Counted from the stretch's first letter, positions 22,949-32,989 are shown. The stretch is DNA of 64,000 nt from Hippopus hippopus (GCA_946811185.2 OX328096.1:38452011-38516010), one strand, 5' to 3'. Numbers and translations are program-made. Notes: a model not told the origin generated them from the sequence alone.

Positions 22949-23356
22949 ATGTCTCCTCCTCCCCGTCAGGGTCAGGAGACATATTGTTTTTCCCTGTGCG
23001 TCAGTCTGTCTGTCCGTCTGTCTGTCTGTCTGTCTGTCCGTCACAAATCGTGTCCGCTCTATAACTCGAAAACCTTTTAAGATATTTTGATAAAACTTCA
23101 CACATTTGTAAAGGACCATGAGACGAAGTGTCATGCACAAGAACCATAACTCTGGCTTGTATATTTTTCGAGTTATTTCCCTTTGATTATTTTCCTTACT
23201 CATTTTACGTACAATTTCGTGTCCGCTCTATAACTCGAAAACCGTTAGAGAAAAATGACCATTATTTCAGTTGGAAATTGCCTTGGTGACATACCAATCC
23301 TTCTGACACCAAAAAGGGGGGAGGCATCTGTTTCTTTGTAGAAAAACAAGTTCTAG
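22949..23356 (+). mobile_element. Short hairpin-ended element with (CTGT)n
   Basis: 5' hairpin ATGTCTCCTCCTCCCC / GGGTCAGGAGACAT, then a (CTGT)/(CCGT) run at about 23003-23043. GTGTCCGCTCTATAACTCGA occurs twice (near 23050 and 23219). The right end GGGGGGAGGCATCTG followed by ACAAGTTCTAG partly mirrors the start. Confidence 0.5.
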
Positions 23357-23540
23357 TCTTTCATTTGGTTCCCTTCTGTGTACAACTACGTACATAAATA
23401 CTGAAAATAATGTGGATACCCATTAATAGGTGAAAAAGCTGAAAGTGGTTCGTTGTTTAATGTTATCACTTCAGTATAATAAATCAATAATCTTTATTTC
23501 CTATAATGAAATAGATCTAGGCCCAATGGAATGAGTTTTT

Positions 23541-24124
23541 AGCTCACCTGAGCACAAAGCGCTCAAGGTGAGCTTTTGTGATTTTACTGTGTCTGTCGTG
23601 CTGTGTGCGTTGTGCAGTCGTCAAAATTTACCTTGTGTGCACTCTAGAGGCCACATTTGCCATCAGATACTCTTGAAACTTGGTCAGAATTATTGTCTTG
23701 ATAAAATCCCAGACAAGGTTGAAATTAGGTCAAAAAGTAGGTCACCAGGCCAAATCTTACGAAAACCTTGTGTGAACTCTAGAGGCCACATTTTCAGCCT
23801 GATACTCATGAGAGTCAGAATTAGCCTGGGTTCCAGTCCGTTCATCTTTATCCTTTTCTATCATTCAGACGTTACTTTGTCAAAAATGACGGCCTCGGGA
23901 CATTTGAAAACCGATCGCAGCAACATCTAGTTTATCCCATCTAACATTGGGGTAAAGTAGATGTCGCTGCAATCGTTTTTTGAATGCAGATGACTAAAAT
24001 AGATACCGAAATAATACAAATGAAACTTTGTCAGAATGTTTGTTATTATATCTGGGAAAAAATGGGTCATGTTTGGTCAAAAGAGTCAGGTGAGTGACTT
24101 CAGGGCCATCATGGCCCTCTTGTT
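23541..24124 (+). mobile_element. Hairpin-ended Helitron-like element, short
   Basis: AGCTCACCTGAGCACAAAGC ... CTCAAGGTGAGCT start, one to two 145-bp units, then GGGCCATCATGGCCCTCTTG end. A foldback insert sits inside at about 23822-24030 (GCAGCAACATCTAGTTTATC pairs with GGTAAAGTAGATGTCGCTGC). Confidence 0.6.
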
Positions 24125-24284
24125 CTTTTATTCATATGGCATATAATATTAGTTATGCATATATCATGGTCCAAAATGAAACAACGGATATAATGTGGCT
24201 TCAAAATTTTCCTAGCAAGGCCCTTAAATGAGCATAGTTAAAATCAAGACAACACATATTGCTTAGCTGTCCAGAAATACATGA

Positions 24285-24426
24285 TACTGCTCTAGAAAAC
24301 ATTGTGTGAAAGGGAGAAAATGCTGCTCTCCCGCATTTTCCAGCATTTTCTCCTTTTCCCATGATGTTTTCCAAAGGTTTCTTCTGCAGGGTCGTTAAAT
24401 CTCGGGATTGTGTGGTAAAAGGTTAA
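24285..24426 (+). mobile_element. Family-A MITE, hairpin half
   Basis: Hairpin with a changed, enlarged apex (GCTGCTCTCCCGCATTTTCC) through AAAAGGTTAA. The left half is not recognisable. Confidence 0.75.
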
Positions 24427-24667
24427 ACTAATTTGTCATTCTGTTTTAGAAGAAGCCTACTAAAGTACCAGTTCTGATTCATTAAAGAACGGTTTGTGAT
24501 AATCTGTAGGTTAGTGTAATTCTATATACAAGAATCTGAGTACAACATTGGCAGATATGTGTTACAGTAAATAAATACTAATTTGTGGTTTGTTATTTGA
24601 TATCTTTTTTGAGTTATAAATAACCCAGTCAGATGTAATGCACTATATCTAATTTTTGTAGTGATTA

Positions 24668-24740
24668 AGCTGGGCAACATGAGTTAGCAGTGTAGGTCCT
24701 GTAACAAGCTGGGCAACATGAGTTAATAGAATAGGTCCAA
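24668..24740 (+). repeat. Short tandem duplication
   Basis: AAGCTGGGCAACATGAGTTA occurs twice, followed by similar ATAGGTCC/GTAGGTCC; unit about 40 bp. Confidence 0.7.
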
Positions 24741-24869
24741 GTCAGAATGTTGTATTTATGTTTGATATTTCATGTGCTATCCTGGCCAGAAAAGCCTTTA
24801 CTTGGCAATATTTTGGTGTCTCCTGTGAGCTAATAAGTCCAGTTTGTTGGTAAATTGTTGAAGATTTTT

Positions 24870-25085
24870 TCTGTTGACAAACAATCCTGTGTTATAATGT
24901 GTCAATGGAAACTTTTTGTAAACATTCTGGGAAAAAAGGAATTAGTTTGTCACAAGCGGTTTCTCCCCCCACAGTGCTTCCCACTGTATCACCGAACTTC
25001 AGATTAGTCAATTACACATTATGTTGTATACAGATTCTTTCAGTATTGATGAGTCCAAAATTTGTTATTTGAGAAAGATTTAGGA
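24870..25085 (-). mobile_element. Family-A MITE, very old
   Basis: Only ACAAACAATCCTGTGTTA, AACATTCTGGGAAAAAAGG and GAGTCCAAAATTTGTTATTT blocks remain. Confidence 0.5.
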
Positions 25086-25090
25086 TTCAT

Positions 25091-25312
25091 TTAACTCTTT
25101 ACCAAAATCTTAGACTTGTCCAAACTGAAAGCATTTGCAGACCACAATATAAACATGCCTCAAATGATGAAATTTGTCTTTTATAGGATAGAAAACATTG
25201 TGGGAAAAGGAAAAATTGCTGGTTACCAGCATTTTCTCCTTTTCCCACAATGTTTTCAAAAGGCTTCTTCCTCAGGTGTGTTAAAACTTGGGATTATGTC
25301 GTAAAGGGTTAA
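25091..25312 (+). mobile_element. Family-A MITE
   Basis: TTAACTCTTTACCAAAATC start (small deletion), GTAAAGGGTTAA end. Left hairpin arm carries AAAAATTGC. Confidence 0.88.
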
Positions 25313-25433
25313 TTTGCAATATAAATGAGGTGTGCCAGGCTGGAACACTGATAAGGACCTCATAGACTGGACTTTAGGATAAAATCAAAATTAGTCATTT
25401 GTGTAAGGGAATGAGAATTGCCTGTGCTTTTTT

Positions 25434-26241
25434 AGCTCCACTGGCCGAAGGCCAGAGAGCTATTGTCATGGCGTTGTGTCCGTCGTCCGTCCATCCGTGC
25501 GTGCGTCCGTAAACTTTTTCTTTAAAAAACTTCTCCTCAGAAACTGTTGACTGGATTTTTACCAAATTTCACAGGAATGTTCCTTTGGTGGTCCTCTTTC
25601 AAATTCCTTCAAATAATTGTGTTCCATGAAGAATTCTGGTTGCCATGGCAACCAAAGTAAAAAACCTTTAAAAATCTTCTCCTCCCAAACGGCTATTTGG
25701 ATAGCATTATTATTTTGCAGGAATGTTCCTTAGATACAGGTTTACAGAATTCCTTAAAAAAAAAAAGATCTGTCAAAAAACATGGCTTTTATGGGAGACT
25801 CATTTTCCTTTTATGGTATAAAGTAAAATCTTTGAAAAATTTCTTCTCTAAAACTATTCATTGGATTTCATTGTTGTTTTGCAGGTAAGTTCCTATGGTG
25901 GTTGTCTACCAAATTGTTTCTTCAGTGAGCTAAAATGCAGGATTGAATGATAATTGTTAAAAACTTCCTTTTGCCATTATAGAAATATCAGGCCTGTGGA
26001 GCGATACAGGCGCTCAAGCACCTCTAGTTTTATATCCTATACATCAAACATTTTGTTGGATTATGATGATACGACTTCATGAAAAGTTAAATATTACCAT
26101 AAGAACTTGGGCTACCAGTTTTAGTCCTGTCTCAGGGGTCCTATGTTCAAAACAAATTGGCCAAGTATTGTAATGTTTGGCATGTAGGGATTTTACATAT
26201 TAGCCAGTGGAGCGATACAGGGCCATCATGGCCCTCTTGTT
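25434..26241 (+). mobile_element. Hairpin-ended element, composite
   Basis: 5' hairpin AGCTCCACTGGCCGAAGGCC...AGAGAGCT, then TGTGTCCGTCGTCCGTCC and CTTCTCCTCAGAAACTGTTG-type units. Two 3' ends are present: GGAGCGATACAGGCGCTCAA ... CTAGTTTT (to about 26027) and GGAGCGATACAGGGCCATCA ... CTTGTTTT (to 26241). Each is followed by the same 69-bp flank. Confidence 0.6.
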
Positions 26242-26308
26242 TTATATCCTATACATCAAACATTTTGTTGGATTATGATGATTTGACTTCATGAAAAGTT
26301 AAATATTA
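26028..26308 (+). repeat. 69-bp direct repeat flanking an element end
   Basis: TATATCCTATACATCAAACA ... GAAAAGTTAAATATTA occurs at 26029-26096 and 26241-26308 with two or three differences. Confidence 0.85.
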
Positions 26309-26353
26309 TGTATGTATCCAGTGCAAAAGTTTAAAAAAAGTTTTCTCAGATAC

Positions 26354-26581
26354 TTAACCCTTTACCAAATGGCAAAATTTCAGCCTGCCGAAATTGAAAG
26401 CATTAGCAGACAACAATTTCAGTGTGGCTCAAAGTGTGCAACTTTTCTTTGAAAGGGTAGAAAACATTGTGAGAAAAGGAGAAAATGCTGGTTACCAGCA
26501 TTTTCTCCTTTTTTCACAATGTTTTCAAAAGACTTGTTTCCCAGGGTCGTTAAAAGTCGGCATTGTGTGGTAAAGTGTTAA
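26354..26581 (+). mobile_element. Family-A MITE, near consensus
   Basis: TTAACCCTTTACCAAATGGC start, GTGGTAAAGTGTTAA end; well-paired hairpin. Confidence 0.9.
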
Positions 26582-27021
26582 CCACACTGTTTTGCCTCAT
26601 GCTTACTGACACTATAACTACTGAACCACAGAGGGACACCCACCCCCTCCACCCCCCAGTCCATGGTAGTCGGTGGTCAAGGTTTTGGATTTGTAATCAG
26701 ACAACCCTGGTGCAATGACCACTGATTGTGCTGGTCACCTGAGATTGCTATATAGGTACTAAGAGCCCCCACTCTGTGAGACTGAAAGATTGTAGACAGC
26801 AAAATATATGTCTCAATTAGAAAAAATAACCCCATTTTTGACTCTTGAAAGAAAAATGCTTACATACTTATGGTCTACAGAATCAGTAAATTACAAAGCA
26901 ACCCCTGGGAAAAGTTGAAAGAGAAAAATTAATGAACTCTCAGCTTCAATTTGCCTTTACCTGATATCACCAAGGTGTAATCAATAGAATGACATGCTTG
27001 AGGAACTTAGTTAATTTTCTT

Positions 27022-27254
27022 TTAACTCTTTATAAAATCACAAAATTTTAGACATGTTTGTCCAAATGGAAAGCATTTGCAGACCACAATATAATTGCCA
27101 CTCAAAACTTGAAATTTGTTTTTGAAAAGGTAGAAAACAATGTCGAAAAAGGAGAAATTGCTGGTAACCAGCATATTTCTCCTTTTTCCACAATGTTTTC
27201 CAATGTCTTTGTGAAAAGGTTCATTTAACTTGGTATTTTTGGGTAAAAAGTTAA
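27022..27254 (+). mobile_element. Family-A MITE with co-changed stem
   Basis: Stem GAAAAAGGAGAAATTGCTGG pairs with CCAGCATATTTCTCCTTTTT; both arms depart from consensus in step. Confidence 0.82.
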
Positions 27255-28175
27255 CCCCTTTACTGTTATTTTACTTTATGCTCCCTGAAGCAAACTTGCA
27301 GACTTTGATAACATCCTTGTTACATGGGTAATCACATTTTACAGGATACATCTAATGACTGTGTTATAAAAGGAGAAATTAGTTTTTATGAGAATTCTTT
27401 TGCTTGAATGAATCTATATTGCTGCTTGACAAAAAAAAAGTGGTCTGAATGAGGTAATGAGTCAATGAAAAACTTATCTAGACATGATGATTTCTTAAGT
27501 ATGAGCCAAATAAAGCTTGTTCAATGTAGTGTTGGCTGCAGTTTGTCTCAAAGTCATACACTGTAGATTACTAGATGTGATGGCACAATATTAGTCTTGT
27601 TTCATGAAACTCCAGATGGTGGCATAATCCTTTTCAAGACTAAGCTTACAGGTAGAACCTGTGACTATGCAACTTTCCATTGCTTTATTCATGATGGAAA
27701 CATCTGTGGATCGGAATTACTATTTAAATGTTCTGTAGTATTTGGAATGGTTGACATATAACTCTGGACTCTAATTCTGGATGTTTTCTGTTATTAAACA
27801 TGGCTGACATTTCTGATTTTGATGGTTTATTGCTTACAATTTTTTGTGTCACAGATTTTCGCCTTGCATGAGTTTGTTTGTTTGAAGAAGAAACATTTTA
27901 AGAAATACTGAAATCAAAACTAATTTAATTTTTGTCAGGGAAAACTTAAATGAAAAAAAGAACTTAGTTCATGGCAAAGGTACAAAGAAGTTTTCTGAAG
28001 TAAATGTAGATAAACAGATACTAACTGGGACATGTATTCTTGTATTGCACGGAATAAGATAGTTGAAAATAATATTAAAGCTTGCAGGGATTAGAAAATC
28101 TATCTCAGGTTTTGTAAACATAGTATTAGTTGTATATGTTACAGATTTATGATAGTAAGATTTACATGCATGTTG

Positions 28176-28262
28176 ACCATTTACCAAAGGACAAAATTTG
28201 AAAGCATTTGCAGCTAACAAATCAAAGGAAGCTTAAATGATGATTTCTGTGCCATTCACTTG
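28176..28262 (+). mobile_element. Family-A MITE fragment
   Basis: CCATTTACCAAAGGACAAAA ... GAAAGCATTTGCAGCTAAC through AATGATGATTTCTG; hairpin half lost. Confidence 0.6.
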
Positions 28263-29075
28263 TACAAAATATTATTTGGAAACCTAAACAGGTGAACCTA
28301 TAATTTTTGATGCAGTGTTCATGTGGCATCCTTTATCGTCAAAATGTTACAAGTTGCAGATGCAATGAAATTATTGTGCCCACAATAAAGTCAAGGGTCA
28401 AATAATCTATTGTCAATCTACTGTTTGGTATTGCGCTCTGTACCTTGTTAGTACCAATAGTATCTGTCAAATTGGTCAATAACCAGTGTTACCTCAGCAA
28501 CAGGTTTGTTACAGGGATAGCTTTTCCACAGACTCATTTAATGTTGTAATGGACTACACTTCTTAGATATACTAGAATTATTGGTTTGTTTGACTTAAAT
28601 CCATTTACCAGTATGATCTAGCTTCCTGTGGTAACAGTCTGATGCTAAAAATAGTTTAGAACACTCAGATGAATCAAATATGCTTCAATGACCAAATTTA
28701 TAGCTACTAATTCCTCAGTACAAATGCTGCCAGACTGGAATTGTCTGATTTTCCCTGATTTTTGGTATAACATCTGCCATCCAGTCTCATAAAAAAAATT
28801 GTGACTCTTAGTCTTAGTCCTGAACATTCTGGGGTCAATTACAGAAAAGATTGTTGCAATTTGAGATATGATGATTATAATACATTTACTTCTCTAAATC
28901 GTTATACTTCAAAGATAGAAAACAATGTTGAAGACAAAGAAAATGCTGGTTACTGCAATGTAAAAATAGGTCTGTTTGGTTCAAAACTCATGGTTAAAAA
29001 GGGTTATGGCTCTAATAACTTAAGTCTTGTGACATTATGACCTAGATTTTATTATCTGTTTCATTTTGAGTGTTA

Positions 29076-29285
29076 TTAACCCTTTGCCAGACAATCCTGA
29101 CTTTTAACAACCCTGAGGAAAAAGGCCTTTGAAAAAGGCATGGTAACCAGTATTTTCTCCTTTTGCCACTAATTTTCTATCCTTCCATAAACAAATTTCA
29201 GTTTTTATATAAAATTTGTCATCTGCAATTTTGTATGATTTCAATTTGGAAAAGTCTAAAATTTTGTTGTTTTGTAAAGAGTTAA
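29076..29285 (-). mobile_element. Family-A MITE with deleted hairpin arm
   Basis: TTAACCCTTTGCCAGACAAT start, AAAGAGTTAA end; the left hairpin arm is missing (AAAAGGCATGGTAACCAG). Confidence 0.82.
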
Positions 29286-29537
29286 ACACTCTTATTATAG
29301 AAACTTGGGAAATAGAATACAAAAGCTAACATCAAAATGTGAATGTAACTATGGGGTTTGAAAAAATATTTTAGGGCCTAAGCTCAGAAGTGTCGGTGCA
29401 CTGATTTATGATCCTGCTGCTCTGCAGAATTTTAGTATCAACTGTTTTGTATTTATCACACCATTTCACAGTCATTACTTATATGCATTATTTTGATAAA
29501 GAAGTCTACCTAGAATTTAGATTACATGTACATGTAC

Positions 29538-29754
29538 TTTACTCTTTACCACAGTTGTCCAAAATTGAAAGCATTTGCAGACGACATATCCTTTACTTGT
29601 AGCCAAAATAATGGGGTTTGTTTCTCAAAGCATAGAAAACAGTGTTGGAAAAGGAGAACATGATAGTTGCCAACAATTTCTTCTTTTCCCACAATGGTTT
29701 GAAAAGCCATCTAACTCATGGTTGTTAAAACTTAGTACATGTATTATACTTTAA
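29538..29754 (+). mobile_element. Family-A MITE, first of a TTAA-linked row
   Basis: ACTCTTTACCACAG start with a deletion before TTGTCCAAAATTG. Ends in the TTAA (29751-29754) that begins the next copy. Confidence 0.75.
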
Positions 29755-29978
29755 CCCTTTACCACACAATGATGACTTTTAACACCCCTGATAGAGAAGG
29801 CTTTTGAAAACATTGTGGGAAAAGGAGAAAATGCTGGTTACCAGCATTTTCTCCATTTCCCACAATGTTTTCTACCCTATCAAAGAAAAATCATTTCATA
29901 TGATCCACACTGAAACTGTCATCTGCAAATGCTTTCAATTCGGACAGGTCTAAAATTTGTCGTGTTGTAAAGGGTTAA
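29751..29978 (-). mobile_element. Family-A MITE, near consensus, middle of row
   Basis: Intact hairpin and TTAA at both ends, each shared with a neighbour in the opposite orientation. Confidence 0.9.
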
Positions 29979-30172
29979 AGCTTTACCAGACTTGTCCAAA
30001 TCTTATGGAAATTGAAGATGACAAGGCTATTGTGACTGAATTGAAGGGTCAAAAATTCTATAGAAAAAGGAGTAAAGCTGGTTACTGTGAATTTCTCCTT
30101 TTTTCACAATGGTTGAAAAAGCTGTTTTCCTCAGTATTTGAAAAACAAGGAGATTGATTGATGAAGGATTGA
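29975..30172 (+). mobile_element. Family-A MITE, diverged, last of row
   Basis: GCTTTACCAGACTTGTCCAA start with a deletion, hairpin remnant AAAGCTGGTTACTGTGAATT; right terminus lost. Confidence 0.6.
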
Positions 30173-30272
30173 CTCAACATAAAGGTATTAATTTTGGATT
30201 TTGATTTTTGGTTGTTTTAACCTGGAGTTGAAAAGGTTTGGTTTATATGTAGAAAATTTGGAATTGTAGAAA

Positions 30273-30508
30273 GTTAGCCCTTTTCTGCACAATCCCATCT
30301 TTTAATCACCTTGAGAAAGTAAGTTTTTGAAAACATTGTGGGAAATGGAGAAAATTCTTGTAACCAGCATTTTTCCCCCTTTCCAGCAATATTTTCTACT
30401 CTTCCCAAAACAAATTTCATTTTTTGAATAAGTTTTTTTTTTTTGTCTTCTGCAAAATGCTTTCAGTTTGGACTGGTCTAAACTTTTGTCATTTGGCAAA
30501 GAGGTGAG
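30273..30508 (-). mobile_element. Family-A MITE, diverged
   Basis: GTTAGCCCTTTTCTGCACAA start; hairpin with several mismatches; poly-T expansion before TTGTCTTCTGC. Confidence 0.75.
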
Positions 30509-30566
30509 ACATGTCCAGGTCACCTCCACTTATAGAATGTTTATCAGCAGAAGAGAGATTCATCCT

Positions 30567-30789
30567 TGAACTCTTTACTACACAACAAAATTTTAGACTG
30601 GTCCAAATTGAAAGCATTTGCACACAACAAAATAACGGTGGTAAAAAAGATGGGATCTTTTTCAGATAGAGTTGAAAACATTATGGGAAAAGGAGAAAAT
30701 GCTGGTCACCAGCATTTTCTCCTTTCCCCACAATGTTTTCAAAAGGCTTCTTCATCAGGGTAAGTCGGGATTGTGTGGTAAAGGGTTAA
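30567..30789 (+). mobile_element. Family-A MITE
   Basis: AACTCTTTACTACACAACAA start, GGTAAAGGGTTAA end; apex GGTCACC. Followed by an 18-bp orphan terminal fragment (TTAACTCTTTACCAAATG) before the next copy. Confidence 0.85.
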
Positions 30790-30807
30790 CTCTTTACCAA
30801 ATGACAT

Positions 30808-31021
30808 TTAACTCTTTACTAAATGACAAAATTTTAGACTTGTCCAAACTGAAAGCTAAATTTGCAGACAACAAATTAAATGATGAAATTTGTCTGTGAC
30901 AGGGTAGAAAACATTTTGGGAAAAGGAGAAAATGCTGGTTACCAGCATTTTCTCCTTTTCCCACAACGTTTTTAAAAGCTCCAGGGTCATTGAAAGTCGG
31001 GATTTTGTGGTAAAGAGTTAA
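30808..31021 (+). mobile_element. Family-A MITE
   Basis: TTAACTCTTTACTAAATGAC start, GGTAAAGAGTTAA end; full hairpin with one arm mismatch (AACATTTTG/CACAACGTT). Confidence 0.88.
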
Positions 31022-31167
31022 GACTTATCTAAATCCAAAGGATATTCAGACTTCAATATGAATCAAATGGTGGAAATTGTCTTCAAAAGGAAAGAAAACC
31101 CTGGTTATAGCATTTTCTCATTTTCTCACAGTGTTTTGAAAAGCCCTTTTCCAAAAAGTCAGTAAAA

Positions 31168-31374
31168 TGTTACGGGAGACCACTCCTTCATGCATGGCTT
31201 CATCCCGATTTAAATACAATACCTGACAACTGCGTTAGGGAGAATTCTCTTTGGCTCAGTGGTTATGGTATTGGCCTTTTGTCCAGGCGTTTTAGGTTCG
31301 AATCCTGCCTGGTCCCTGTATTTCTGCCATGCATTTGTTCATTTGTTTCTTTGTTGCGGACTTTGTTCATAAGA
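31168..31374 (+). repeat. TRIM LTR 1 with pol III A and B boxes
   Basis: LTR of 207 bp beginning TGTTACGGGAGACC and ending CATAAGA. A box TGGCTCAGTGG at 31252-31262 and B box GGTTCGAATCC at 31295-31305 match the tRNA-gene consensus, 43 bp apart. A 6-bp stem CCAGGC/GCCTGG encloses the B box. The LTR does not end in the usual CA. Confidence 0.8.
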
Positions 31375-31491
31375 TGGGGGCTCGTCCGGGATTGACCATT
31401 GAGCCATTAATCCCATTTGTTGTCCAAAAACGGACTTTCTGCCTTATAAGGCTTTGAGTCATCAATAAATGATGACTTTAAGAGGGGGGTG
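31375..31491 (+). other. TRIM internal segment 1: PBS and polypurine tract
   Basis: Starts TGGGGGCTCGTCCGGGAT (31375-31392), complementary to the 3' end of tRNA-Pro including CCA over 18 bases. A small hairpin AGTCATCA-ATAA-TGATGACT lies near 31457-31480 and could be a dimerisation or packaging stem (inference). It ends with AAGAGGGGGGTG, the candidate plus-strand primer. Confidence 0.85.
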
Positions 31492-31698
31492 TGTTATGGG
31501 AGACCACTCCTTCATGCATGGCTTCATCCCGATTTAAATACAATACCTGACAACTGCGTTAGGGAGAATTCTCTTTGGCTCAGTGGTTATGGTATTGGCC
31601 TTTTGTCCGGGCATTTTAGGTTCGAATCCTGCCCGGTCCCTGTATTTCTGCCATGCATTTGTTCATTTGTTTCTTTGTTGCGGACTTTGTTCATAAGA
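31492..31698 (+). repeat. TRIM LTR 2
   Basis: 207 bp, differing from LTR 1 at about four positions. A and B boxes are intact. The stem around the B box is CCGGGC/GCCCGG, both sides changed relative to LTR 1. Confidence 0.85.
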
Positions 31699-31815
31699 TG
31701 GGGGCTCATCCGGGATTGACCATTGAGCCATTAATCCCATTTGTTGTCCAAAAACGGACTTTCTGCCTTATAAGGCTTTGAGTCATCAATAAATGATGAC
31801 TTTAAGAGGGGGGTG
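31699..31815 (+). other. TRIM internal segment 2
   Basis: 117 bp, nearly identical to segment 1. One change in the primer-binding site (CTCATCC for CTCGTCC). Same terminal purine tract. Confidence 0.8.
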
Positions 31816-32022
31816 TGTTGCGGGAGACCACTCCTTCATGCATGGCTTCATCCTGATTTAAATACAATACCTGACAACTGCGTTAGGGAGAATTCTCTTT
31901 GGCTCAGTGGTTATGGTATTGGCCTTTCGTCCGGGCATTCTAGGTTCGAATATTGCCCGGTCCCTGTATTTCTGCCATGCATTTGTTCATTTGTTTCTTT
32001 GTTGGGGACTTTGTTCTTAAGA
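31816..32022 (+). repeat. TRIM LTR 3
   Basis: 207 bp and the most diverged of the three. The B box is damaged (GGTTCGAATAT) while the A box and the CCGGGC/GCCCGG stem are kept. Ends CTTAAGA directly before the AAAA target duplication. Confidence 0.8.
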
Positions 32023-32046
32023 AAAACTAAGGATTGTATGGTAACC

Positions 32047-32096
32047 AGTGTAGACTGCAAATTTCATACAGTCTGATATTTGATCTACATTGTTTG
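32047..32096. repeat. Family-B palindrome next to the TRIM-split MITE
   Basis: AGTGTAGACTGCAA / CAGTCTGATATTTGATCTACA; the left arm is shortened. Confidence 0.6.
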
Positions 32097-32165
32097 CTTT
32101 GCTGAGACTATCTGGACAAGAGCAACCTTGAAATTGTAATTATTTTCCTTTGTCACTCATTGTTT

Positions 32166-32276
32166 TTAACCCTTTTAAAGACAAAACCCGTTTTTGGAGC
32201 CATATTTATTGTGTCATCTGCAAATACTTTCAGTTCGAGTAAGTCTAGCATTTGTATTGTTTGGTAAAAAGTTAAA
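32166..32276 (-). mobile_element. Family-A MITE, internally deleted
   Basis: TTAACCCTTTTAAAGACAAA start, TTGTTTGGTAAAAAGTTAA end, about 110 bp; the hairpin is missing. Confidence 0.65.
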
Positions 32277-32882
32277 AAGTTATAGGCCCTATAGCTGCCA
32301 AAAGTAAAGTGGTGTGGTGTCCGTGGTTGTGAGGTAGAGCATCGGCCTCATAACCAAAAGGTCCGGAGTTCGATACCCGGGAGCAGGTGTCAACTTTGAG
32401 ATTTTTCATTGGCCCACACATTCGGCGTGAGTAATGGTGTAGTTTCCAGAAAGCAGAATCGAGAGAGATTAGTATAAGTTGTCAGAACTTGTTTCTCAAT
32501 CGATGTAAAATAAATATGTTTAAACTAAAAGTAAAGTGTGGGTGTTAAAATGAATTTAAATGTAAATCATACCATTAAAAAGTATGTAAGTTATTATGAA
32601 GATGGCAATGTGTTATTGTACAGTTGGTCCATGTGTAAGTTACTGGCAGAAAAATTAAATCTAAAACTAGGTTAAAAGTTGCGATGTCGCTCTATCTTCT
32701 GTTTACATTTTAATTGATTTGAAAATTCATTTTTCTGTCAGCTACTAACACTTGGATTGACAGTACAATAAAAGTTTGTCATCTCCAATAATTTTCACAC
32801 TTTCAAATGGTATGAATTTAAATGCATTTCTCCACCCTATTGTTTACCTTTGGCAGCCATAGGGCCTTTAAAAGTTGGCAGG
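32274..32882. mobile_element. Family-D palindromic MITE, copy 2, holding a SINE
   Basis: Termini TATAGGCCCTATAGCTGCCA and TGGCAGCCATAGGGCCTTTA are inverted repeats. Arms are interrupted by a SINE at 32312-32526. Confidence 0.75.
32312..32526 (+). mobile_element. tRNA-derived SINE with 12-bp target duplication
   Basis: AAAAGTAAAGTG flanks it on both sides (32300-32311, 32527-32538). The tRNA-like head includes GTGAGGTAGAGCATCGGCCT and the B-box-like GGAGTTCGATACCC; tail ATAAATATGTTTAAACT. Confidence 0.85.
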
Positions 32883-32940
32883 AAAACACCGAGATATTGG
32901 AATATCAGAGTTGTTCTGGCAAAACTATCATACATTGCAG

Positions 32941-32989
32941 ATTCAAGGTCAGACTACAAGTTCAATGCAGTCTGATCTTTAAATGTCTG
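32941..32989. repeat. Family-B palindrome
   Basis: AAGGTCAGACTACAAG / ATGCAGTCTGATCTTT. Confidence 0.6.

Larger units (their letters stand above)
31168..32022 (+). mobile_element. TRIM: miniature LTR retrotransposon with three LTRs
   Basis: Structure LTR-internal-LTR-internal-LTR, lengths 207-117-207-117-207 (855 bp in total). It has no coding capacity. A family-A MITE reads ...GTCAGTAAAA before it and AAAACTAAGGATTG after it, giving a 4-bp AAAA target duplication (31164-31167, 32023-32026). Each internal segment begins with a tRNA-Pro primer-binding site and ends in a purine tract (AAGAGGGGGGTG) next to TGTT, the start of the following LTR. The three-LTR form is typical of unequal recombination between copies. 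Short open frames such as MCCGRPLLHAWLHPDL are LTR sequence, not genes. Confidence 0.85.
31018..32047 (+). mobile_element. Family-A MITE split by the TRIM
   Basis: Left piece 31018-31167 (degraded hairpin, ...GTCAGTAAAA), right piece 32023-32047 (AAAACTAAGGATTGTATGGT). Consensus reads GTCGTTAAAACTCGGGATTG here, so the retrotransposon boundary is exact. Confidence 0.75.

Noticed and set aside
31489..32076. Repeated open frames MC(Y/C)GRPLLHAWLHPDLNTIPDNC
   Set aside because: They lie wholly within TRIM LTR sequence and are repeated only because the LTR is.
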